Shown: one piece after another, positions 41,979-49,578 of the stretch
How positions within the stretch are numbered: position 1 is the stretch's first letter
How the letters are laid out: the number at the start of each line of letters is the position of its first letter
Source: an uncultured Spongiibacteraceae bacterium
Lineage (GTDB): Bacteria; Pseudomonadota; Gammaproteobacteria; Pseudomonadales; CAMLJR01
Direction of reading: 5' to 3'
Assembly (NCBI GenBank): GCA_946480345.1
Contig: CAMLJR010000001.1
Location: forward strand, 1-55,895
Length of the DNA stretch: 55,895 bases
Position numbers and translations under genes: made by a program
The notes under the pieces: generated by a model
What the model was told of the DNA's origin: nothing
Databases searched by the model: none
What the model saw: only the letters and a program-made list of their open reading frames with translations

Positions 41979-42069
41979 GACAGCAGACTCTGTTAACCGG
42001 TTGCGGTTGAAGTGTAGATGTAGATGGCGAACAGCAGGTTCGTAGTATTTGCCGGATTGCCGCGTTACC

Positions 42070-42786
42070 ATGCGGACGAATTCCAAACACGCTTTAGCGA
42101 TCGGTATGCTGAATTTTGCAAAGCAAAGTGAAGAAGCGCTACTCGGGTACCTCAATGGCCTGAATATGCGCGACGCCGTTTTAAATTATCACCAGATTCA
42201 CGGCCTCCTCTACGCGATGGCGTGTTCTCCCGAGCCGATCAAACCCTCCGAGTGGTTCGAATTGATCTGGCTAAGCGATGATCCCCAGTTCGATGATCCT
42301 CTTGAAGCGCGAGCTTTTTATAAGCTGCTCGTCGAATTGTTCAGTTCGATCAGTCGCGAAGTTCAACAGGAGCGCTACTGCCCGGGCGGCGCGCTAAATG
42401 TAGCGTCGGCGACAGCGCTGGCTGATTGGTGCGATGGTTTCCTGTCCGGGCATCAATATCTTGAGAATCTCTGGATTGTCGCGCTCGATGATTTGGGCGA
42501 CGAGCAGCTTTATGAGCGCGTCGAAGCAACGCTCGATTGGGCAATTGCTTTCGTCGAGGGTGATATTGTCGATTGGATCGTTGAGGATAGCGACGACGTG
42601 CTCCTTACCGAACGATTGCGCTTCGAACAATTGCTCGATGACTATCGCTCGGTGCGATTGCTGTGGAGTGACGGCAGCTGGCAATGGGATGTCGAACAGC
42701 AATTCGTCGATATGCAACCGGCGGCGCGCGATGATCAGTGTCCTTGCGGCAGCGGCCGGCTCTTCAAAAACTGCTGTCTGCATTGA
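42070..42786 (+). CDS. UPF0149/YecA-like protein with C-terminal SEC-C motif
   Basis: A 238-residue protein from the ATG at 42070; a later Met at 42106 (MLNFAKQSEEAL) is also possible and neither has a clear ribosome site. The N-terminal two thirds have the UPF0149/YecA look: helical, acidic, with NYHQIHGLLYAMACSPEPIKP and ALADWCDGFLSGHQ. The last residues CPCGSGRLFKNCC are a SEC-C zinc motif, as found at the SecA C-terminus. Function unknown. It is 30 bases before the cyclase-PilZ gene and probably cotranscribed. Confidence 0.82.
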   Translation: MRTNSKHALAIGMLNFAKQSEEALLGYLNGLNMRDAVLNYHQIHGLLYAMACSPEPIKPSEWFELIWLSDDPQFDDPLEARAFYKLLVELFSSISREVQQERYCPGGALNVASATALADWCDGFLSGHQYLENLWIVALDDLGDEQLYERVEATLDWAIAFVEGDIVDWIVEDSDDVLLTERLRFEQLLDDYRSVRLLWSDGSWQWDVEQQFVDMQPAARDDQCPCGSGRLFKNCCLH

Positions 42787-42816
42787 ACGAATTTAACTTC
42801 GAATAAAGGACTATCC

Positions 42817-43905
42817 GTGAATTCCGGACGCCCCAGTAGTAGCGAGCTTCTCGAGCGCATTCTTGCCGAAGTCTATGCGATTCATGGCGACGTCAGGGCG
42901 CGCGAGGGCGACGCGTTATTGCGAAAACGCGTAGGGCGTCTGCTGGAAGATTCTGGTTTTCCCGCGATGCCTTCGGAGCGGCGCTCGGTGACCGTGCTCG
43001 TCACGGATTTGCGTGGGTTCGATGCGGTTGTCGAGCAGAGCGCTCCTTCGGCAGTCATCAATCTGTTCAATCGATATCTGGCGCAGATGATGGAAATCGT
43101 CACGCGCCACGGCGGCACGCTCGATAAACTCAACGGACATTCGCTCACCGTAGTGTTCGGTGCGCCAGCCGATCAAAACGATCATGCACTCAACGCGTTG
43201 GCCTGTGCGGCGGAGATGCAGCAGGCCATGTCGAAATGCAATCAGCAGAATGAAGTGCTGTTGCTGCCGCCGCTCTATATGGGCATCGGAATACATAGCG
43301 GTGATGTCATCACCGGTTCAGTTGGCGCCACTTTGCATAAAGAATATTCCGCGCTCGGCCCGGCGTTGGGGATAGCCGCCCGCATTGCCGCCCAAAGTTT
43401 GCGCGGCCAGGTATTGTTGAGTGAAACGACATATCGGCTGGTGCATGATTTCGTGCTGGTGGGCGAGCTGAATAGTGTACGTACGCGTGCCCGCCGTACG
43501 CCGGTGACAATTTATGAAATGCTCGGCACGATGCGTCCACGCGCGTTGACCGTGCCTCGCCGCGATATTCGGAAAAGTCTGCGCGTATCGGTGCATATGC
43601 CCTGCTATTTCCAGCGTGTGCGCGGCAACAAAGCGCTCGGGCCGCTGCACTGCGGGCAGGTTGTCGACATGGGCTACCATGGCCTGCGCATGATCAGTCC
43701 GGTGCCGCTGGAAGCGAGCAGTGAGATAAAAATGGCGTTGTCGCTGCAATTGCTCGGTCAGCGCACCAGCGATGTTTTCGGCCGAATTATCAGCGCCGAT
43801 ACCGAGCAGCAAGGATGTCATTGCAGTATGGAGTTCACTGATATCGATCTGGTAGGTCGGCAGACGATTAAGCACTTTGTCGATAGCCAGATCAGCGCCG
43901 TATGA
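42817..43905 (+). CDS. class III cyclase-like domain fused to PilZ domain (probably inactive cyclase)
   Basis: A 362-residue soluble protein starting at a GTG with AAAGGA seven bases upstream. Residues about 56-215 form a class III nucleotide cyclase homology domain (VLVTDLRGFDAVVEQ, DKLNGHSLTVVFGAPADQNDH, GIGIHSGDVITGSVG). The first metal Asp (64), the Lys104 and Arg189 remain, but the second metal Asp is His108, the base-binding Asp is Pro182 and the transition-state Asn is Gly185, so catalysis is unlikely. Residues about 248-350 form a PilZ domain with an RxxxR motif (Arg252, Arg256) and a DxGxxG variant at Asp284-Gly289, the typical c-di-GMP contacts with Ser replaced by Gly. The protein probably reads c-di-GMP and uses the degenerate domain for dimerisation or binding. 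Neighbours are a SEC-C protein and a YdcH-like gene. Confidence 0.85.
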   Translation: MNSGRPSSSELLERILAEVYAIHGDVRAREGDALLRKRVGRLLEDSGFPAMPSERRSVTVLVTDLRGFDAVVEQSAPSAVINLFNRYLAQMMEIVTRHGGTLDKLNGHSLTVVFGAPADQNDHALNALACAAEMQQAMSKCNQQNEVLLLPPLYMGIGIHSGDVITGSVGATLHKEYSALGPALGIAARIAAQSLRGQVLLSETTYRLVHDFVLVGELNSVRTRARRTPVTIYEMLGTMRPRALTVPRRDIRKSLRVSVHMPCYFQRVRGNKALGPLHCGQVVDMGYHGLRMISPVPLEASSEIKMALSLQLLGQRTSDVFGRIISADTEQQGCHCSMEFTDIDLVGRQTIKHFVDSQISAV

Positions 43906-43969
43906 GTCGTCTATGGCGTTGCCATTAAACTAGAAAACCGTTTTTGCCACCTTTGCCAGAACCGCATCG

Positions 43970-44173
43970 ATGATTGAACCAGACGCAGCGCTCAGCGAGC
44001 AGTTAGCTCTTTTGCAAGAAAAGCATCGCATCCTTTCCGATGAAATCGCACGTCTTGAGCTATTTCCTTATCAGGATCAATTGCAGCTGCGGCGATTAAA
44101 AAAGGAAAAGCTGCGCCTGAAGGAAAGTATTCAGCGCGTCCGCACGATGATGATTCCCGATCTCGACGCCTGA
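43970..44173 (+). CDS. YdcH/DUF465-like small helical protein
   Basis: A 67-residue highly helical, charged protein. ALSEQLALLQEKHRILSDEI followed by a basic heptad-like KKEKLRLKESI stretch resembles the DUF465/YdcH family. Such proteins are short coiled coils with no established role. It lies 64 bases after the cyclase-PilZ gene on the same strand and 25 bases before the flavin reductase gene; no strong ribosome site is visible. Confidence 0.78.
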   Translation: MIEPDAALSEQLALLQEKHRILSDEIARLELFPYQDQLQLRRLKKEKLRLKESIQRVRTMMIPDLDA

Positions 44174-44198
44174 TCCATATCCCTTCGAAGATGTAACC

Positions 44199-44810
44199 AT
44201 GCATATCGACCTGTCCGAGCTGTCTCCCAGCAAAACCTATTTCACTTTTATTCAGACGTTGATTCCGCGCCCTGTCGCCTGGGTGTTATCGGAAAACAGC
44301 GATCGTGGCTTCAACTTGGCGCCGTTTTCGTATTTCAACGCGGTTTGCAGCGATCCGCCGCTGGTGATGTTATCGATAGGTAAGAAGGTCGATGGCAGCC
44401 TCAAAGACACGCGCCGCAATATCGTCGAGCGGAAGCATTTTGTGGTGCATATCGCACACCGTGAAATGGCTCCAATGGTTACTGCCAGCTCGCGTGAGTT
44501 GGCAGAAAACGATTCGGAGCTGACGCAGCTCGGGCTGCAGACTGTTCCGTTCGGAAATTTTCCGGTGCCGCGTCTGAGCGATTGCCGCATCGCTTTCGCG
44601 TGTCGGTTTTATCAGCAGATCGAATTGGGCCCGCTGCCGCAGGCGATGATCCTGGCTCAGGTGGAGTCGATATTCATCGACGATACCGTCGCGACTGTCG
44701 ATGCGGGCCGGCTAACGGTCGACGCCGCCAAGGTGAATCCGCTGGCTCGCCTAGGCGGCGATGAATACAGCACCATTGGCGATGTGTTGAAAGTGCCGCG
44801 CCCGCGCTGA
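44199..44810 (+). CDS. flavin reductase family protein
   Basis: A 203-residue FMN-binding split-barrel protein of the flavin-reductase-like family. TLIPRPVAWVLSENSDRGFNLAPFSYFNAVCSDPPLVML is the flavin-binding hallmark (the start IPRPVAWV plus NLAPFSYFN). It probably reduces free flavin or carries FMN for a partner oxygenase; no partner monooxygenase is nearby. Ends before a bidirectional terminator shared with the HIT gene. Confidence 0.88.
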   Translation: MHIDLSELSPSKTYFTFIQTLIPRPVAWVLSENSDRGFNLAPFSYFNAVCSDPPLVMLSIGKKVDGSLKDTRRNIVERKHFVVHIAHREMAPMVTASSRELAENDSELTQLGLQTVPFGNFPVPRLSDCRIAFACRFYQQIELGPLPQAMILAQVESIFIDDTVATVDAGRLTVDAAKVNPLARLGGDEYSTIGDVLKVPRPR

Positions 44811-44976
44811 CGCCATTCGCTGAGGTAGAAAGCAGGTGTGTGAGATATTTCGCACGCCGCGTGGTGGCTTCCTCTGCTGGTGCCGCTCTCCCCAATGTGG
44901 AAAATACGTATTGTCACGGAAGCAGAAGCGCTCACACGGATTCGGGCGGGACAGTGGATGTCAAGTTCAAGAAAAA

Positions 44977-44995
44977 AGCCGGGCCTAGCCCGGCT
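44977..44995. terminator. bidirectional Rho-independent terminator
   Basis: AGCCGGGC at 44977-44984 pairs with GCCCGGCT at 44988-44995 around the loop CTA, flanked by an A-run and a T-run. It separates the flavin reductase gene from the convergent HIT gene and can work for both. Confidence 0.92.
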
Positions 44996-45028
44996 TTTTT
45001 TATGGGTATCGAATGACGACGCGTGTTA

Positions 45029-45370
45029 TCAGCCAGGAGGCCAGCGCATCGCGCGCCCGCCGATAAGGTGCAAATGAATATGGAACACCGTCTGCCCGCC
45101 GTCCTCGTTGCAGTTCATCACTAGCCGGTAGCCCGAATCGGCAATGTTCTCGCTGATCGCCAGTTGCGAAGCGGTGAACAGCATATGCCCCACCAGCGCG
45201 GCATCGCTGCCTTGCAGATCATTTAGGGTCGAAATATGACGCCGCGGAATGATCAACGCATGAGTCGGTGCTTGCGGATTCACGTCGCGAAAAGCAATTA
45301 CGTGATCGTCCTCGTGAATGATTTTGGCGGGAATCTGCTTCGCAATGATTTTGCAAAACAAGCAATCCAT
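45029..45370 (-). CDS. HIT-family protein (HinT-like nucleotide hydrolase)
   Basis: A 113-residue histidine-triad protein. It starts MDCLFCKIIAKQIPAKIIHED and has the active-site HIHLHLIGG (HxHxHxx) at about residues 97-105, with Cys3 and Cys6 in the N-terminal CLFC typical of the HinT subgroup. HinT hydrolyses AMP- or GMP-N-linked phosphoramidates such as aminoacyl adenylates. The ATG has GGAGAG upstream. It is a single gene ending at the bidirectional terminator. Confidence 0.93.
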   Translation of the reverse strand: MDCLFCKIIAKQIPAKIIHEDDHVIAFRDVNPQAPTHALIIPRRHISTLNDLQGSDAALVGHMLFTASQLAISENIADSGYRLVMNCNEDGGQTVFHIHLHLIGGRAMRWPPG

Positions 45371-45717
45371 CGTCGCTCTCCAGGATCAAATGAAAACCGC
45401 ATCATACGTTCGGCCAAAACCCGCGTCGATTATTTGCTGCGTCATTTTCTGCACTGAGCTGTTGCCTATTAGCCAGCAGTGCACGGTGCTGGTGCTATTT
45501 CGTCCACATACACATAAAAAATTCATGCGGTTGTCACTGCGATGTCACTGCATTTTATGCAGTATTGCCGCAGAAAAATGTCGGCTTTGGCAGCTGCTCT
45601 GCCTCATCAATTGAATCAGGTACAGCTTTTGCAAAGTTACCTCAGCCGAGCCAGCACGGCTCGCATAAACTAATTTCGCTCTCGATGAGAGCAGAGATGC
45701 CTAAGAGGAGCTACTCA
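45371..45717. promoter_or_regulatory. 347-base control region between hint and phasin genes
   Basis: Divergent promoters for the HIT gene and the phasin gene must lie here. Notable elements: a direct repeat of GTCACTGC (about 45534-45551), a 7-bp inverted repeat ACTGCAT-TTT-ATGCAGT at 45547-45563, and GGCAG-CTGCT-CTGCC at 45589-45603 containing the palindrome GCAGCTGC. TGC/GCA-rich dyads resemble PhaR operators (CTGC-spacer-GCAG) that control phasins in some proteobacteria. An AGGAG ribosome site lies before the phasin ATG. Confidence 0.5.
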
Positions 45718-46101
45718 ATGGCCGTCATCGAAACGTTAAAAGATAAAGCCGGAATACTGAAGGACAAAGCCGGGGTGGTAATGGCTTCGGTTGGTGACCT
45801 CAATAAATTCACGATCGATAAAATCGAACAAGCCTCGAAATTAAATCTTTCTTCCGCGAGTTATTTTAGCGATGTCAGCATCAAGCAGATGCGCGCAGTG
45901 ACCTCAATTAAAGACATCGATTCGCTCCGAAAATTTACTGCGGATTCAATTTCGCTGAGTGGCGAAATGGCGAAAAAAATGCTCGATGACAGTAAGGCTT
46001 GGTTGATGGTTGGCTCCGATATCAAGACAAAACTCACCGAAACTTTCTCTTCCAAAGAAGAAATCGTAGCCAAGAAAAAAGTATCGCCGAAAGCGGCTTG
46101 A
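45718..46101 (+). CDS. phasin family protein
   Basis: A 127-residue protein from the Met at 45718, preceded by AGAGGAG. It is helical and amphipathic with little hydrophobic membrane character: VIETLKDKAGILKDKAGVV, KQMRAVTSIKDIDSLRKF and a Lys-rich end, as in granule-associated phasins. It lies directly upstream of the PHA synthase gene, consistent with a role on polyhydroxyalkanoate granules. The frame is open upstream to 45565 but that stretch is non-phasin in character. Confidence 0.87.
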   Translation: MAVIETLKDKAGILKDKAGVVMASVGDLNKFTIDKIEQASKLNLSSASYFSDVSIKQMRAVTSIKDIDSLRKFTADSISLSGEMAKKMLDDSKAWLMVGSDIKTKLTETFSSKEEIVAKKKVSPKAA

Positions 46102-46115
46102 TTTTTACAACTGCC

Positions 46116-46141
46116 TGCGCGGGATGTTTGTGGTCCGCGCA
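46116..46141 (+). repeat. inverted repeat between phasin and PHA synthase genes
   Basis: TGCGCGG at 46116-46122 pairs with CCGCGCA at 46135-46141 across a 12-base loop. No T-run follows, so it may be a processing or attenuation hairpin that sets the ratio of phasin to synthase rather than a full terminator. Confidence 0.5.
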
Positions 46142-46183
46142 TAATTCTTGAGTCGAGGCATCTCACCGTTAGGGAGAGTGGTT

Positions 46184-47986
46184 GTGTTCGATTGGTTATC
46201 GCAATATTCGCGAATAGTTGATCACGTTTGCGAATTTCAGCAAGCAGTCGCCGAAGAATTATTCGATCGCATGGAAGGCGGTGTCGGCACGCAGCAAACC
46301 ATCGTCGATACGGCCACCGAATGTTGCCGAAATATTTATAGCGGCGTGACACAGTCGCCGGTCAATATCGTCGAACAACAAATTAATTACTGGCAAACCC
46401 AGTTAAAACTCTGCAACAACCTGATGTTGAAACTGGTGGGTGAGCAGGTCGAGCCGTTGACGCGACCGCGTGTTGGTGATCGCCGCTTCATCGATTCGGC
46501 GTGGGAAGAAAACCCAGTCTTCGATTACATCAAACAATCGTATTTGCTCGCTTCCGAAAACATTCTCGATTGCGTTGGTGCGCTTGAGGGTGTCGACGAA
46601 CGCAGTCGCGATCGGCTGCAGTATTTTGCGCGACAAGCCGTAAATGCATTGGCGCCTACCAACTTTGCTTTGACTAATCCTGAAGTGCTGCGTAAAACCT
46701 TCGAAACGAAGGGCGATAACTTGCTGCAGGGTTTGCATATGATGGTCGAGGATAAAAAGAAAAGTGCGGATATTCTCAATGTCTGCATGAGCAAGCCGGA
46801 TGCTTTTGAAGTCGGAAAAAATATCGCGATGACACCGGGCGCGGTTGTCGCCGAAAATGAATTGATGCAGCTTATTCAGTATGCGCCGACCACCGCGCAG
46901 GTGAAGCGCACGCCGATTCTGTTCGTGCCGTCTTGGGTCAACAAATATTACATTCTCGATCTCACCGAAAAAAACAGCATGGTGAAATGGCTGGTAGACC
47001 AAGGTCACACTGTGTTCATGATTTCATGGGTGAATCCGGACAGCACTTATCGTGCAACGCATTTTGAAGATTACATGCAGCGTGGGCCGATTGCGGCAAG
47101 TCATATGATTGAGCGAATAACCGGTGAATCGCAAATAGCGGCTATCGGCTATTGCCTGGGTGGAATTTTACTTTCGTGCGCTCTCGCCTATGGCGAAAGT
47201 GCGGGTGAAAAACGCTTCGCGTCGGCAACTTATCTGGCATCAAGTTTCGATTTTCGCGATCCGGGCGATATTGGAATTTTGGTCGATCCCGCCACCGTCG
47301 AAGCGGTGGAAAAGCACATGAGTCGAAATGGTTACCTGGACGGGCGGTTATTATCGGTCGGCTTTAATTTGCTGAAAGAAAACGATCTGTTTTGGAACTA
47401 CTACGTTATTAATTATTTGAAAGGTGAGCGCCCCGCCGCGTTTGATCTGATGCACTGGAATGGCGACAACACGAATGTGCCGGAGGCGACGCATAGGTTC
47501 ATCATGAGCGAATTGCATTTGCGCAATCGCCTGGTGCAATCGCAGGGGTTGCATTTATGCGGTCGCGCCATTGATTTGAAAAATGTGTCTACGCCAACCT
47601 ATGTGCTTGCCGCCGATAAGGACCACATTGCCCGCTGGCGTTCATGCTATGCCGCCACACAGTTGCAGAGCGGCGAAACTCGGTTCGTGCTCGCGGGCTC
47701 CGGCCATATCGCCGGCGTGATCAATCCGCCCGCCGCCAACAAATATTATTTCTATATCAATCCGGAATCGCCGCCGCTCGCCGAGGAGTGGCTCGATCGC
47801 GCATTCAAGAAAGAAGGCAGTTGGTGGCAGGATTGGTTGACGTGGCAGGAGCGCTTTGCCGGCGAGCTGGTAAATGCGCGCGCTATTGATCCGTCGACAA
47901 TCATCGAGCCTGCACCCGGCTCTTACGTCAAGCGTCGACTCGATGATTGGAGCGATAGCGAGCAAGGCACGCAACGCGCGGCTTAA
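46184..47986 (+). CDS. phaC: class I poly(3-hydroxyalkanoate) synthase PhaC
   Basis: A 600-residue enzyme from a GTG at 46184 with AGGGAG seven bases upstream; an earlier TTG at 46148 opens the frame but adds 12 atypical residues. Catalytic residues are visible: Cys324 in the lipase box IGYCLGG, Asp480 in AADKDHIARW, and His508 in GSGHIAGVINPP. Length and synteny fit class I synthases, which polymerise short-chain 3-hydroxyacyl-CoA (for example 3-hydroxybutyryl-CoA). The N-terminal part contains the usual NWLM-like QQINYWQTQLKLCNN region. The phasin gene lies just upstream; no phaA or phaB is seen nearby. Confidence 0.95.
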   Translation: MFDWLSQYSRIVDHVCEFQQAVAEELFDRMEGGVGTQQTIVDTATECCRNIYSGVTQSPVNIVEQQINYWQTQLKLCNNLMLKLVGEQVEPLTRPRVGDRRFIDSAWEENPVFDYIKQSYLLASENILDCVGALEGVDERSRDRLQYFARQAVNALAPTNFALTNPEVLRKTFETKGDNLLQGLHMMVEDKKKSADILNVCMSKPDAFEVGKNIAMTPGAVVAENELMQLIQYAPTTAQVKRTPILFVPSWVNKYYILDLTEKNSMVKWLVDQGHTVFMISWVNPDSTYRATHFEDYMQRGPIAASHMIERITGESQIAAIGYCLGGILLSCALAYGESAGEKRFASATYLASSFDFRDPGDIGILVDPATVEAVEKHMSRNGYLDGRLLSVGFNLLKENDLFWNYYVINYLKGERPAAFDLMHWNGDNTNVPEATHRFIMSELHLRNRLVQSQGLHLCGRAIDLKNVSTPTYVLAADKDHIARWRSCYAATQLQSGETRFVLAGSGHIAGVINPPAANKYYFYINPESPPLAEEWLDRAFKKEGSWWQDWLTWQERFAGELVNARAIDPSTIIEPAPGSYVKRRLDDWSDSEQGTQRAA

Positions 47987-48028
47987 TCAGCGTGTTAGAT
48001 ATTTGAAGATATGTAAATTGCCAGATTT

Positions 48029-49501
48029 TTAATCAGCGGACACGGTGCGATCTTTTGCCCAGCTGCGCAGCCATTCGATTTTTTCCGCCAGCGTAATTGC
48101 GAGCGGCACAGTGCTGTCGATTGCATGCAGAATGTTTTCGGTAGCGAGTGGTTCGCGTCGCGCGGAGCATGTATACAACGCCGTCACGATTACCTGCTCG
48201 ATTTCGGCGCCCGAAAATTTATCCGTAGCGGCTGCGAGAGCGGCGACATTGAATCGAGTCGGTTCGAAATTGCGCCGCTGTAAATGAATCGAAAAAATCT
48301 CTTTGCGTATTTCGATAGTGGGCAGGTCGACAAAAAATAATTCATCGAAGCGACCCTTGCGCAGAAGCTCGGGCGGTAGCCCCTGAATATCGTTGGCGGT
48401 GGCGACGCAGAAAACGCCGCTGCGATGCTCTGCCAACCACGTCAGCAACGTGCCTAGAATGCGTTGCGAAGTGCCTTCGTCGTTGTTGCCGCCAGCTAAC
48501 CCTTTTTCGATTTCATCCATCCATAACACGCACGGCGACATCAGTTCGGCCTGATTCAATGCGCGGCGCAGATTTTTTTCGGTTTCGCCGATGTACTTGT
48601 TATACAGCGCTGCCATGTCGAGGCGCAGCAGTGGCAATCCCCATAATCCGGCGACCGCTTTTGCCGCGAGACTTTTGCCGCTGCCTTGTACGCCCAGCAA
48701 CATCACACCTTTCGGGCGATCGTAAGCCTGCGACAGCGCTGCATGTTCGCGCGCACCGATCCATTCCTTTAATCGTTTCAAGCCGCCGACGGCAGTGAAT
48801 TTGGTTGTGTCGTATTCGAAGCTGAGAACGCCCTTCATATCCAGCAACTCGAATTTGGCGCGATTGATCTCCGGCACATCCGCGTCGGTGATAGCGCCAT
48901 CGTCGCGGATTGCGCCGCGCGCGAGCCGACGCGCGTCGGCCTCGGTTAAACCGCGCAGATTGCGGACGATTTTTTTGATCACCGCCGGATCGGTTTGCAA
49001 TGCCACCTGCGGATTTTCGCGCGCCCACTGATTGGCTTCGTCGCGAATAATCGACAGCAGTTGCGTATCGTTCGGCAGCGACAAATGGAATTTCGCGCTG
49101 TAGCGGCGCAGCTCCGGCGGCAGATCGAGTTCGTGACTGATCAATACGATCGTGTGGCCAAGTCGTTCCTGCGCGATCGCAATATCTTTTAACAAACGCA
49201 CATGCTCGGGATGATTGCTGAGGAACGGATGAAAATCGCAGAGCGCAAATAACGCTGGCGCAGTTTGGCGTTTGATCGCGCGTAGTACATCGGTAGGGGT
49301 TTCGGGATCGCCTGTCGTTGCATCGTTGCCGAAGCCAAGCCGATGCAAACCTTCGGTGATCGACCAGCAGAAATATCCGAGCTTGCGCTGCATCGCCACG
49401 CGCGTCAGCAATTGCAGAGCAGCCGGTTCATCGAAGGTTTCCAGCGCAATCAACGGTACTCTGGCTTCGATGATCAGCGCGAGGTCTTTGACGTCTTGCA
49501 T
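48029..49501 (-). CDS. Ycf46-like AAA+ ATPase
   Basis: A 490-residue AAA+ protein. The N-terminal domain (about 1-235) contains ALIIEARVPLIALETFDE and resembles the N-part of Ycf46/SpoVK-type proteins; the AAA core has Walker A GVQGSGKS at about 270-277, Walker B VLWMDEIEKGL with Asp329-Glu330, sensor ATAND and an arginine finger region near PPELLRKGRFDELFFV. No protease or other effector is fused. In cyanobacteria Ycf46 affects photosynthesis and CO2 use; in proteobacteria its role is unknown. It stands alone, convergent with phaC. Confidence 0.88.
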   Translation of the reverse strand: MQDVKDLALIIEARVPLIALETFDEPAALQLLTRVAMQRKLGYFCWSITEGLHRLGFGNDATTGDPETPTDVLRAIKRQTAPALFALCDFHPFLSNHPEHVRLLKDIAIAQERLGHTIVLISHELDLPPELRRYSAKFHLSLPNDTQLLSIIRDEANQWARENPQVALQTDPAVIKKIVRNLRGLTEADARRLARGAIRDDGAITDADVPEINRAKFELLDMKGVLSFEYDTTKFTAVGGLKRLKEWIGAREHAALSQAYDRPKGVMLLGVQGSGKSLAAKAVAGLWGLPLLRLDMAALYNKYIGETEKNLRRALNQAELMSPCVLWMDEIEKGLAGGNNDEGTSQRILGTLLTWLAEHRSGVFCVATANDIQGLPPELLRKGRFDELFFVDLPTIEIRKEIFSIHLQRRNFEPTRFNVAALAAATDKFSGAEIEQVIVTALYTCSARREPLATENILHAIDSTVPLAITLAEKIEWLRSWAKDRTVSAD

Positions 49502-49578
49502 GCGATGTCTCTGAAAGAATGATCGAAATGAAAATCAGCCTAGCAGAGGACAGCGACGCCCGTGAGCGTGCGAGAAAA

